From Marchantia polymorpha subsp. ruderalis (Eukaryota > Streptophyta > Marchantiopsida > Marchantiales > Marchantiaceae): a DNA stretch of 64,000 nucleotides. Below, piece after piece: positions 20,199 through 31,153 of this stretch. Location: the NCBI GenBank assembly GCA_037833965.1, contig AP031358.1, positions 11,850,001-11,914,000 of the forward strand, given 5' to 3'. The position numbers and the translations under genes were made by a program. The notes beneath the pieces were generated by a model, which worked only from the letters and a program-made list of their open reading frames with translations, made no database searches and was not told where the DNA came from. How positions within the stretch are numbered: position 1 is the first letter of the stretch; each line of letters begins with the position of its first letter.

Positions 20199-20370
20199 GA
20201 CACACATCACAACTCTTGCAAAATTCCACACAATCTTTGAAAATACCCTTCCAATGATATCCAGCATCAAGGATCTTGAAGGCTGTTACCTTCCCCGCAA
20301 AATGTCCTCCACACACGGCACCTTCGTGAAACTCCTTCATGAGTTGCAATGCTTCGCCTCTTCCAACAGC
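20199..20370 (-). pseudogene. Element A integrase N-terminal zinc-binding part
   Basis: Downstream of the TGA at 20371-20373 (minus strand), the frame continues with the HHCC zinc-binding region of integrase (FHEGAVCGGHFAG and CKSCDVC). It is cut at 20199 by element B. Its continuation is at 6968 and leftward; the junction is in frame once one GACA copy is removed. Confidence 0.75.
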
Positions 20371-21303
20371 TCATCGTAGCAGACCGTCAGCTCCTTGATG
20401 AAATAACACCTTCTCAATGATCATATAGGGTTGACATCTTTTTACCAATGCATTCCTTTCTCTTGAATGCATACCTTGAGGAAATTCTCCTTTGGAAATG
20501 AACTCCCAAATATCCTTGTACTCCTCTAGTACCAATGTCACCGTGTCCATGACCAACAAATCTTCGTCCGGAAAAGTGTCATCCACAGATTGATCTCCTC
20601 CCTCATCATAAGCTCTTGACAACAAATCCGCATTAGCATGCTTCTTTCCCGGTCGATCCTCAATGGTATAATCAAATTCCGCTAGTAGTAGTTTCCATCT
20701 AACTATCCTCCCCTCAGCATTAGGCTTGTTGAAAATATATTTCAAGGCCTTATGATCAGTCACTATAGTGAATTTTCCACCCAAAAGATAGTGTCGAAAC
20801 CTCTTAAGTGAAAAGATGACAGCTAAAGCCTCCCTTTCGGTCACTGAATAATTCTTCTCTGCTTGTACCATCTGTCTACTAGCATAGGCAATTGGATGAT
20901 CAGGCTTTTCATCATCAAATTGACTCAAGGTGCATCCTACAGCAATATTTGATGCATCTGTATACAGAAGAAAAGGTTTACCCCAATCAGGTTTCGCCAA
21001 AATTGGAGCCGTCACCAACGCCTTCTTGAGTGCCTCAAACGCCAACTTCGCCTCTTCATCATTGAAGATGAGCTCGTATACGGTCCTCTTCTTCATGTAA
21101 CTCGTCAAGGCATGAGCTTTGTTGGAGAAGGACAAGATGAACCTTTGATAGTACCCTACTATACCAAGGAATTGTCTCAACTTGGTCAACGTCACCGGAA
21201 AAGGTAACTCCATGATCCTCGTCACCTTCTCTGGATCCACAGCTATACCATTCTTGGAAATAATATGCCCCAACAATAAACCTTCCTCACATCCAAAAAT
21301 GCA
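20371..21303 (-). pseudogene. Element A RNase H and RT connection
   Basis: The minus-strand frame starts after a TAA (21304-21306) that interrupts the reverse transcriptase. It contains the connection (FLGIVGYYQRF) and RNase H (YTDASNIAVG, TEREALAVIF, TDHKALKYIF). It ends at TGA 20371-20373, where element B has AGG. Protein wording is almost identical to 11890-12800 of element B. Confidence 0.85.
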
Positions 21304-22190
21304 TTATTCTGGATTGAGTGAAGCTTTGGCTTCCTCCAAACGTTGGAGTATTTTGATCAAATGATCAAAATGATCCTCCTTCTTCCCGTACACACAAAAG
21401 TCATCTATGAAATCTCTCACAAACTTTCCAATGAAAGGTTCAAACACCCTATTCATGAACCTTTGGAAAGTGACTGGAGCATTACATAGACCAAATGGCA
21501 TTACTCTAAAGGCAAAAGTTCCCCATGGTGTGATAAAGGTAGTTTTCAATTGATCCTCTGAAGCAATTTGGATTTGATTATAGCCACTATAACCATCTCC
21601 AAAACTATACCACTCATGGCTTGCTACCTCCTCTAAAATCTCATCTATAAAAGGTAAAGGATAGTAGTCCTTCTTTGTGACAACTTTCAACTTCTTGTAA
21701 TCTACACATACATGTAGTTTACCATTCTTTTTCTTCACTATCACAATAGGAGACACCCATTTCAAATTTTCTACCTCATAGATGAAGCTAGCCTCCCTCA
21801 GCTTGTCAAGCTCCTCTTTTACCACCACAGCTGTAGGAGGATTGATTCGTCGTTGCTTATGCCGAATAGGGCAAGCTTTCTCCTCCAACTCAATGTGATG
21901 AGTTTCAAGTGTCACATGCTTCAAATCTTTGTAACTAAAGGCAACGACATGGATATATTTGTGAAATATATCCAAAAATCTTGCCTTCTCCTCCATGGTA
22001 ACATTTGGACCAAACTTGAGGGTGGAAAGTCTTCGACACACCTCCTCCTCGCTCATCTCCACTTTGTCCGGATCTTTCTTCACCCCCGGTCTAAGAAGCA
22101 ACTCCATGGCAGCAACCACTTGAACTTGTACATCATCACCTGAAGAGTCGTCTGACGATGTTTCTTGATCAGAAGTTGACATGTCGGTGT
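21304..22190 (-). pseudogene. Element A reverse transcriptase
   Basis: This minus-strand reverse transcriptase has VCVDYKKLKVVTKKDYYP, FGDGYSGYNQIQIA, FRVMPFGLCNAPVTFQRFM and the catalytic box FIDDFCVYG. It is separated from gag-protease by a 1-bp deletion near 22190 (element B has GAAGTTGAC where A has one T fewer). It is cut at TAA 21304-21306 within LNPExCIFG, where B has AAA. Confidence 0.9.
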
Positions 22191-24002
22191 CACTTCTGAA
22201 AAACTGCCACTCTCCTCACTCTCAGATTCCCAATATTTGTCGGTTGGTCTATCTGAGTCGGTAAGAGAACTTCCTCCTCCTGTCAAAGGAACCTTCACCC
22301 GATGGTTCTTTGGGCCTATCCTCAGATAGCCCTTGTGCCATCGATCAGTAGTTCTCACTGCCCTCAACCAAGGACGTCCCAACAGCAAATCATAACTAGC
22401 TTCCTTGAGTACTTGGAAGGGAAGTAAGGTTTGCACACCTCTCACACTTACCACAACTTTGTCAACCACACCAAGTGGTTTTACCTTCTGTTTGTTGGCC
22501 ATACGAACAATTATACTTGAAGGTTTGAAAAGTCGCATCCCCAACTTCATCAACAATCTTTCAGACATTGCATTTACAGCAGAACCACCATCTACTAGCA
22601 CGTCTGAAACATCATGCCCATCGATCCTCACTTCGATCTTTGAGGCATGTGTACATACCTCCGAGGCAGCAGCATCCACCACACCAACTCCCACATTAGT
22701 CATGTGAGCCTTTTCCTTGGATCTTCGCTTCTTGATCCTTGTGGAGCTAAGGCCTCCTCTCAACTTCTTCCGTATGGCTCGATTTAAAGCAATGAGTTGG
22801 CCAACTGTGATATTGGCCTTCTGACTTCCTACATCTTCCACCACGTCATATTTAGCTTGAGAAGATGAAATGGAAAAGTCATTCATGCCCAACTTCTTTC
22901 TTGGTACTCTTGGTTGACTAACTCCACTTGATCGTGTACTCCGACTTGGCATGTACTCCATGGAAATTGACTCATTTGCAAATCGAGCACGTTTCTTCTC
23001 ATGTGCAAGGATATCCACCTTCGACTTTGAGCTCTCTCCTTTCTCAAAGGTGCATTGATGAGGAAATACATCAATGGACGCTACTCCCTTATCCTTGGCT
23101 TGTTGTGTGGCCGGTGCATTGTTGTTGTGCCGAACTCCATCATGTTGTCGAGGGTTAGGACAATTTTGCTGAAAATGAGGACCAACACAAGTAAAACAAG
23201 AAACTGCAAAGTTTCCTTGAGGTGGATTTCCTCTTGGAGTATAATTTCCATACCCTCTAGAACTTCCTCCTACATTCTGATTCCTCTTCTCCCACAACTG
23301 TACTACATTGATCTTAAGGTCTGCTAGAGTTTCCGTAATAGATTTCAACTCATTTTGCAAATCTACATTAGGATTCACCATTGTGGATAAACTAGCAAGA
23401 TTTGAACCCATGGATCTTCCTACAACCAATGGAGTTACTTCTCCAGCCACCAAGCTAGAATCATCATCTTCTAAGCTTTCCTCCATTCTAATAGCAATTC
23501 GAATGGCTTCAGCTTTAGAAGAAGGCTTCTCATATCTCACCTTACTTCGAATCTCGGGTCTCAAACCTCCGACGAAGTTCTTCATGAGCATTGCTCGTAT
23601 CCCCACCATTGTAGCATCCACTTCGTCTCCACCCTTCCTCAACACCACGTGGAACCTCGACTCTAACTTCTCAGTTCTCTCCACATAGGTCTTCACCTTC
23701 TCGTTCTCTCCTTGTTTCAAGAAGGTGACCTCACACATCAGCTTTTCATAACTTTCATTGGGAAGAAAGTTTTCGATGAGGCTCTCCGTCAATGTCTCCC
23801 AAGTGTCCTCCTCCACATGTTCTCTCTTGTACTCCTGGTACCATTTGAGAGCAGAATCCTCCAAAAAATCCGGCAAAAGCATAGCCCACTCAACCTTCTT
23901 CCTTTCATTGTTCCCTATGCAAGCCCTCTTGAAGTCCCTAACAAAGGCTTCTACATCCTCATTTTCCCTCCCATAAAACACCGGAAGCTTGCCCATTTCC
24001 AA
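22191..24002 (-). pseudogene. Element A gag and protease
   Basis: The frame starts at ATG 24000-24002 with the same MEMGKLPVFYGRENEDVEAF wording as element B. It has a capsid-like region, a knuckle spaced C-x2-C-x3-H-x4-C (CFTCVGPHFQQNC) and protease with DVLVDGGSAVNAMSE. Here the protease region is open through LLGRPWLRAVRTTDRW, unlike B, which has a TAG. The true frame is lost at the 1-bp deletion near 22190, after which the open reading continues out of frame to 22080. Confidence 0.85.
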
Positions 24003-24220
24003 CTAATATTTTTTTATAATTTTTTTTTCTATTGGAAATTTATATGGGACTTCCTAATACAATACAAACAACACTAACTCCATCCTTGAGTAATTCATCA
24101 AAGGAAACACAAAAAGAATTGGTTGCTCCAAGATAGCCAAAGCTCTCTCCTCCCCTAGGCATACAATGAGTCTTACCCTCATCATCATCTTCTCCATCAT
24201 CCGAATGATGATCTCCATCT

Positions 24221-24666
24221 TCAGTTCGAGCTTGAACCCGCTGAGGTCACTTTCTCCGTTTCAGCACTTAGCTTGCTGTCAAACCCTTCCACAAGTGATT
24301 CTAGAAGCGCCTTCACTCCGCTGCATTCGTGTCCAGCCGGTAGTCCAATCACTCCGCAATTGTCACAAAAGGTTGCACTTTGGGATTCATGTGGCGATGA
24401 TGGTCCCAAGTGAAGTTTCAAATCTCCCAAGGTCCTCTTGCTCCTTAATCTTCTATCCTTGTTCCGCAGGGAACAATTGACAACCTTATGTCCCTACTCT
24501 CCACAATAAAAGCAAGTCTCACGTTTCACTCTTGGGGATTGACTAACTACTATTTCTTCAAACTCCACCTTGAATTCTCTTGTATTGGAATCTAGAGACA
24601 CTATAACATCCAAACCTTGAGGTACTTTCAATAACCTAACCTTCCAGCCCCCTTGATCACTCATTT
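24221..24666 (-). pseudogene. Element A leader ORF (zinc-knuckle protein), broken
   Basis: This is the minus-strand copy of B's 147-codon leader ORF, starting at ATG 24664-24666. The first knuckle reads CFYCGE-stop-GHKVVNC because a Glu codon became TAG. The second Cys/His cluster (CDNCGVIGLPAGHEC) and the C-terminus are intact. The protein sequence is otherwise closely conserved with B. Confidence 0.65.
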
Positions 24667-25342
24667 TTCCATAAGGTGGAAACCACTCAAAAGGTCTCTC
24701 CCAGAAACGTTATCTGCTAGGCCAAAACTGCGAATAAAGAAACCCAAAACTTTTGCTCTCTTATCCTGATTTTGTACCCGCTGAACTTCAAATCATCATA
24801 ACTTACTCTCTAGCTGTGATCTCTCAGTGAAATTTTGACTTGCACGTAGTTAATCTTCCAATACACATGTGTAAGAAGTTTCAAAGCCTAACTTGAAATA
24901 CACAAAAAGTAATTTACTCTGTACAAACTTTCCAGAGAGCAAACTTTTGGTACCCGTGAAAACCCCCTCAACTTCTAACTCTCATATCTTTCTGTTAACA
25001 CATGGTTTGAACATGAATCAAAAACGTGAACGTTTTCTATCTTCCACTCTAAAATCAATAAAAACTCTGAAAAATACCTTCAAAAATACTTTTTCGATGT
25101 CTAAGATCACTTTTCTCTCAAAAAGACCTATTTATGTGAACAAAACATACAAAATTACTTCTAGGATATCATATGAAACTATTGGATAAACAAAGGGAAT
25201 TTCGCTCTCAAGCACACTCTCCGCTCTTTCATTCCCCAATGTTAACACCAAGTGATCCCTCATGGATACTTTCTCTCGAGCTAGAAATCGAATCCTAAAC
25301 ATTCCGCCTTCTAGATTGAGGTCCCGGAAACGGAACCAAAAA
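24667..25342 (-). other. Element A leader and primer-binding site
   Basis: This is non-coding leader like that of B. The primer site abuts the LTR at 25318-25342 (minus strand TTTTTGGTTCCGTTTCCGGG). Confidence 0.6.
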
Positions 25343-26085
25343 TGCAACCTCCGGGCTGACTCTCACTCAGGTTTAGCTCAGATGGCTTTTCGGTAGCTCA
25401 TCATGATTCTAGAAGACTAGGATTCCGCATCATACTCAGAAGCTAAACACCCTCTCACACAATCTCTCAAGGTATCACTCCAACTCATACACTCATCGAC
25501 ACTCCAAGGTACTGAAAATTCGTCACTCTTTCATATATGAAACAAGTCTATACATATGAACTCTCCAAACTTGCTTGAGAGGCTCTTCCCTACCTCTCTG
25601 TATATATTACTTGAGAATTTACCATAGTAACAAATGGTAATTTCTATCTAACTTACTTTTAAGAAGATAAACCATAGTAAGGTTGACTAGTTATCAATAT
25701 GTGGCAACATGCCATTGGCCCCCTAAACCTTCTAGATGTTTACTAATCCCTAGATTGAGGTGGCGACATGCCATTTCCAACTTCTAGATTTTCCACTTTC
25801 CACTAAGTCAACATTAGACTTAGTCTAACCAATGGAATACTCTTTACTTTAGTCAAACCAATCAAAACTAAACATGAAGTTCAAAAGTCTTTTCTCTTGG
25901 AATCTAGACTTTTGTACAAGACAAAATAGAAGTGCTCACTCAAATCTTCTAGAACTTCTCTAGTTATTCCGCCAAGTATAGACATTATAGCTAAACTAGC
26001 TAGATTTAGTCATAACTATCCTAACCATGATTAACTCCTTGGCTAATTCTAGTTTTATTTCACACATGCAATATCTGGTCTTACA
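25343..26085 (-). repeat. Element A 5' LTR
   Basis: 743 bp, TG...CA in element orientation, nearly identical to 5231-5973. It is followed directly by LINE-derived sequence at 26086 with no copy of the left flank (TGCAC). Confidence 0.95.
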
Positions 26086-26828
26086 GTCCTGGTTGTAATA
26101 AGACAGATTGGCAGCGTTTGGAGAGTATACAAAAGATCTTCTTACAATAAGAAATGGGTGTGATGATCCAAACTTCATATGTTATTCTTCTTGCGGAAAC
26201 AGGTTGTCTACCTCTTGATGTTGAAGCTCTCTTCTTGACTATCGCTTACGTCAAAAGAGTGAGAGATCTTGATGCTTTTTGACTTACTCTTGAAGCTTTG
26301 TGTGCCACACGTTCCAATGGATGGTTTGAAGATGTGATGACTTGATCTTTGAGGTGGAATGTGACGGAACTCGATTAGAATTTGCAACCTATGGTCCTTA
26401 GCGAGCGTATCAAGGAAGAATTTCTCACTATTATTTGAAGTAGACGAGGCACTAAAATGGATTTTTATCAACTTCATGTGAATTTTATGCTTGTTTATTG
26501 TGAGCAAGTATACTTACTTGTTCATATCTCTACATTTTTACGTCATATTATTGCTAGGCATAGAATAGTATCTCATAGTCTTGGGATTGAAGAAGTATGT
26601 TGGTTGAACATTGATAGGAGTGAACGTATTTGTAGACTATGTGATGGAAGAAAACTTGAGTATGAAGAGCATGTGGTTCTTACTTGTACTAGATATATAG
26701 AGATTAGAGTGGCTCATAAAGTTATTGTTGAGAATTTTTATTTTTTGCTTCAGTTTGAGCCTTATAATTTAGGTTGTTACATTATAGATTTTATTAGTTA
26801 CTGTTCTAATGCTCTTTGCCCTAGCTAG
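26086..26828 (+). pseudogene. LINE (non-LTR retrotransposon) ORF2 C-terminal relic
   Basis: One plus frame runs from 26088 to the TAG at 26826 with several in-frame stops (TAA, TGA, TAG) before 26440 and none after. It has features of the C-terminal part of a plant or moss LINE ORF2: DWQRLESIQKIFL, YVILLAETGCLPLDVEAL, SNGWFEDVM, then RHRIVSHSLGIEEVCW and a terminal zinc-binding motif, CRLCDGRKLEYEEHVVLTC (C-x2-C-x8-H-x4-C). This motif usually follows the reverse transcriptase in LINEs. The polymerase part is absent because element A's LTR ends at 26085. Downstream ~150 bp may be its 3' end. Confidence 0.75.
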
Positions 26829-28617
26829 GGTATTCTTTTGATTCTCTTAGAGGTTGGAGTTGGATTGTTTGTATTGTGTTTTTCAGACTTTTAACTCTTT
26901 GATTCTTGCGGGCTTATCTATTTACCATTCATATATTAGTGATATATTAATGAAAGTAAAGATATTATATATTAGGAGATATAAAAATATTTTTATATAT
27001 ATTTCATGTTGTATATAATATTAGAATCGTAATGGCTAGGTTGAATATGTAAAATATTATTTATCATATGAATTTGGAATAAGATTAAATTACATTGTTT
27101 ACTCTATTGCTTTAGGTCAAAATATTTGACATATTTTGAAACAAACGTTGTTTTAATGTAAAGAGTATATAGCCATGTATAGATATTGAATGTAGATTGT
27201 CTCAAATGGGCTAGATTGGAATTATCACTTTTTCAAACAAAATATATTGAAAATTAGTTTTCAAACTTTTTAAAAAAGTTATATGTTGCCAAATGACATG
27301 CATGTAAATAACAAATTAGGTTTAAACAATGATAGGCAAAAATGACACAGCATAATCTATGAATACTCACCAAAAAAATGTATATTATGCATTATGCCAA
27401 ATTTGTCATTTTGAGTGTTATCAAAGTTTTCACTTGAGTTCTATTGTGAGATCTGTATTCAATGGGTAGTTTTTTCATTGTATTCTCAGGAAAAATCTTA
27501 TCAAAGAATGATGACAATTTGATTGTTGTCCTGCTTTTGCACATAGATACATCTTCAGTATGGATAAATCTGAAATTTAGATGCTTTTTAATTTTGTAAC
27601 ATTGTTGCGACACACCTTATATGGGTAAATTGCTGTTGCTTGGGGTAAATAGTAAAAAAGAAAATCATATTCATATGTTTCTTTATACTTGATGAAATAA
27701 ATTTACACAATTGATTGTTGCTAGATGCATTAGTTGATGATACGTATAATGATAATGATCAAAAACTACATAATCAATACATAGTATCGTATGGTTTGAA
27801 AGTTGTCAAACTTATTATAATTCTGCAAGTCACAATGCATCTACTCATCGGCCTACATTTGAAGGTTCTTTTGTTGTATGATTCATCTCAACAATCAATG
27901 AAAACTGCACATCGAATGAGATCATGCATGTAGTTCATCATCTCACCCAATCTGTAGGTCGCAGCGAATAAGACCATATGAAGCGTTCTCCGAAAAACAG
28001 TTCGTGTAGAACACACAAGGAATTGACATCTGAAAAATCCAGAAGCAAGAATAATCACTAATCTAAAACTTTTTCGTGCTGTACAGAAAATACTGAAAGG
28101 GTTAACAAGCTCAAAGGGAGAGAGTATAACAGAAGCTGATATTCAGAATATAGAAGCAAAATTCCACACTTCCAACTTTGATTCAAGAATGAATTCTCGA
28201 ATTCTAAGAATGGTCTTCAAGCTTGACATCATTTGAAGACTACTAGAATCTACCCCATGAGAATCCAGAATCTATGACAAAACTTTTAAAAGAAAAGCCT
28301 TGGTTTCCTCAAAATTTTGTGAAAATAAACCTCTTGTGTAGATGGGTGCTTGCTATCAACGACTTGCCGGAGGCCGAGACAGGCAATAAAGTCTTATTGC
28401 ACAATTTTGAGAAAAGAGATGTGCCTATCTAGTGCGTTCCCTTGAAAGGAATCATCTACTCCTAATTTGATACTTAGTGGGCCAAGCCAACTGATACGTT
28501 ACCGGACATACTATTTGTAGTCTTTAGAAACCATTTCAGAGGTCTCCTTTGTGCTATCCTCAGATCGGAGAGCAGTAGTGACAGTACGCAAGCGTTTCAT
28601 CAAGTGTCACAAGATGG
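26829..28617. other. AT-rich intergenic stretch
   Basis: About 26.83-27.95 kb is AT-rich and has only short ORFs without recognisable domains. From about 27.95 kb the composition becomes more balanced, which probably reflects the 3' untranslated region of the minus-strand cytochrome b5-like gene ending at 28618. No RNA gene was recognised. Confidence 0.5.
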
Positions 28618-30740
28618 TCATTGTATCAAATCGCCAATGTAGTAGCTGTCCAGTCTTTCGTATGCCCATGCTGGATGTTGAGGTCTGTAATACGCATCAA
28701 GCCCCAAGTAATCAGATTTTTTATTGATCCCTCCTGACTTTTGAGTAAAACTTGGCGTTCTTAATCAGCCTGTCAGAACTTGTCGACTCTAGCTCACTGA
28801 ATCACTATGGTCAAACCTGCTTAAGACATTGAGCAAATGTCGCTGCCAATCACATTCTAAAAGTTCATACCACAGTCTCAACCCCCGACAAACAACACGC
28901 GTGAATCCTCTCTGTTCAGCTGCTATCTTCAAGCTACATAACTGTTCCACAAAGAACTTCGTACCAAATACCACAAATGAATGCTTACTGCCAACATGAG
29001 GACTCCTGGTAACGATTACAAAATGAAATCCGAACTTCAGCTGCAATCTTCAAGACTGATATAAACTAAGCCTCGTTCAGCAAGGCAAAAGCTGTATCTG
29101 AAGAGGACATTCCTGAGAAAATTGGAAGCAACTACGATAATACTGTCACTACCCAGTAAAAGAGTAAGTAAAGGGTAGAAACTTTACCCGTAAAACCCTT
29201 TTGTGTTTTCCCCACCCGCGTTGTTCAACATGCTCTCTCCTCCAGGGTGCTCATCCAGGTAAGGTGTCACATCATATATCTGAGCACCAACCTCTCTGTT
29301 AGAACAGGTAAGAAACTAATATAGAGCGGCTTATCTCAGAAGGACCTTGGAGCTAACACTCCAAATAAATCATCTAACGTTCTAAAAGCAACTTGCAATA
29401 TACATCCATCTAATTGACTTCTCCGAGCTGTAAGCCATCCACTTGCAATGTATGCATCTTAACTAGCCTGTATCCTAACATGCACCAAGAAAGCTGACTA
29501 GACAGTGTAAGGTCTGAAGAGCTCAAGAGAGTTCAGCGTAGACAAATAGCTGATAGATCACAACCAATTGTCAAAATCGCGTAAATCTGATGTATAAGGA
29601 TTGCGATATCTTTCAGCTATGTGGTTACAACTGTGTGACCAGGAGAGACTGGAAAGCTGGGGCAAGATACCAAGGTTCATACCTTGTTCTTTATGATCAA
29701 CCACACACTTTCTGCGCTGTTGTGCTTAGAGACTTCCTCCGCAGTATAATTACGCTTTTCCGTGGGTTTGCCCTGAGAGCAAAAAAATACGGAATAACTC
29801 AATGTATCAGCGATTGAGTTTCTTAGCTTATACTGAAATACATGGACTTCAACCCAGAAAAGAACATATAACATATTAAGAGCCTGGGTAATCAATGAAT
29901 GTGAATCAGTGAATGAAATATTCGGTACATGGAGAGAAAGAGCAATACTTTGCGGGATTGTATTCAGCACCTTGACAGCCGCATTCTCTACACCCGACTT
30001 ACTCATTCTTCCATGCTCAGCCCCTGCAAGAGCGAAAAAATAAACACTTAGAGCAATCTCGGACAAAAAAATCCATCGCCTGCCTTACTAACCCAGCACC
30101 TGGCGATTTCCAGAAGGAGACATATTATGCCGTGAAAGTCTCTGCATCCCAAAAAGTTCTTGTTACCCAGCTAGAGGTTCAATTAAGACCCATAAGAACT
30201 ACTGAGAACCATCTGCAATAAAAAAAATTTCCTTCAAGATTGCCCACCGCCTTGGTTCCTGAGCTTTCCAGATCCTAAAGCTAAAGAAAGGTTCAAATTG
30301 AACAAAGCAAAATATCCTGCGGGCTGGCCATCCGCCAATGAATATTGCAGCATTTCCACACTCTTTCGGATTCATTCATCATCAACTTCCATTGTCTGAC
30401 TCGACATCTCATTCACCTAACTTTACAAGAGAGACAGTGAAGTGATAGCAAGACACCCCACCAGCCAGCTGCATTACATCTTTGCCAACTCTCTTCCCAT
30501 CTCTACCTTCGCGTCTACCGTGGACTCCAACAATGTCCGTCCATCACATCCAAGATCCGTTCAAAACACTGGTCTAAGACAAGAATCGGGGATGCCATGT
30601 AACTCAACAGCCGAAAAATCACAAAAAGCAGGTGAAGGAGAGGAGAGCTTACGAGCAGAAAGAGCCGGATAGAGGATGACAAGAGACATTCCCACTGCCA
30701 GCAAGATCGCAACAACGATGGAAAGCAGAAGATTTTCCAT
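28618..30740 (-). CDS. CB5LP: Membrane-anchored cytochrome b5-like protein, five exons
   Basis: Exons read on the minus strand are 30740-30653, 30023-29971, 29772-29683, 29279-29188 and 28684-28618. All introns are GT-AG and the joined CDS is 390 bp, giving 129 residues. Residues ~5-27 are a hydrophobic N-terminal membrane anchor. Residues ~55-126 are a cytochrome b5 heme domain: YTAEEVSKHN, then WLIIKNKIYDVTPYLDEHPGG with His88 and PQHP with His111 as the expected axial heme ligands (spacing 23, as in plant b5-like CB5LP). The protein would carry electrons at an internal membrane for partner oxidases or desaturases. The exon 2 donor (AAG|GTGCTG) was chosen over a stronger-looking GTATTG site 22 bp further because only it keeps the frame. 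ATG 30740 is the first Met before the anchor. Confidence 0.85.
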
Positions 30741-31106
30741 CTCTACACGAACAACGCGACCTTTCGTCAACGTCCGCGAGACGATCTATCGCTCGAGCTC
30801 TGCGGGCACAACCAGCAGGCGAGCATGAAAATCGAACCTTCCACAGCCAGCAGACCGTCGCGCGTCTTCAATGTTCTGTTCGGTTCGTTACCTGAAGAGT
30901 GTTTTCAGCAAGCGCAGTGTAATGTCCACGAGCTGTCGAGCGAATGTGGAGCGCTCCTGTACACGAGGCAAGACGAGCTTTACCTTTTCTGCGCTTTTAC
31001 CGAGGGGTAATTTTCGGGAATTGAAGTATTTTTCCTTTTAAAAAATATATATATGGAGGTTGGGCCAGGCGACATTGTAGCAGTGGCACTAGTAGCATGT
31101 AAGAAC
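30741..31106. other. 5' flank of the cytochrome b5-like gene
   Basis: GC-balanced sequence from 30741 to about 31015 would hold the 5' untranslated region and promoter of the minus-strand gene. An alternating TATATATA tract lies at about 31047-31056. A 61-codon plus-strand ORF at 30825 has no family signature. Confidence 0.4.
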
Positions 31107-31153
31107 AGAAACCTCGTCTTCATCACGTCTGGTGATATGAGGATGAGGTTTCT
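31107..31153. repeat. Imperfect hairpin of ~20-bp arms
   Basis: AGAAACCTCGTCTTCATCAC (31107-31126) faces GTGATATGAGGATGAGGTTTCT (31132-31153) across a 5-base loop. The outer nine pairs are perfect; the rest pair with wobbles and a small bulge. It could be a small foldback element or an RNA hairpin. Confidence 0.6.

Larger units (their letters stand above)
5231..26085 (-). mobile_element. Element A: Ty3/gypsy retrotransposon, minus strand, interrupted by element B
   Basis: It is bounded by two 743-bp LTRs (5231-5973 and 25343-26085) that differ at only two positions I could see (5242/25354 and 5264/25376). That implies recent insertion. The internal region reads on the minus strand: leader with a small zinc-knuckle ORF, gag-protease, reverse transcriptase, RNase H and integrase. 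Element B is inserted between the zinc-binding and catalytic parts of integrase (6968/20199). Without B the element is about 7.6 kb. The reverse transcriptase wording (MPFGLCNAP, FIDDFCVYG) and the primer-site wording suggest the Tat/Athila branch, which lacks a chromodomain; that is inference. Flanks do not match: element 1 lies on the left and a LINE on the right, and there is no target duplication. Confidence 0.85.
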
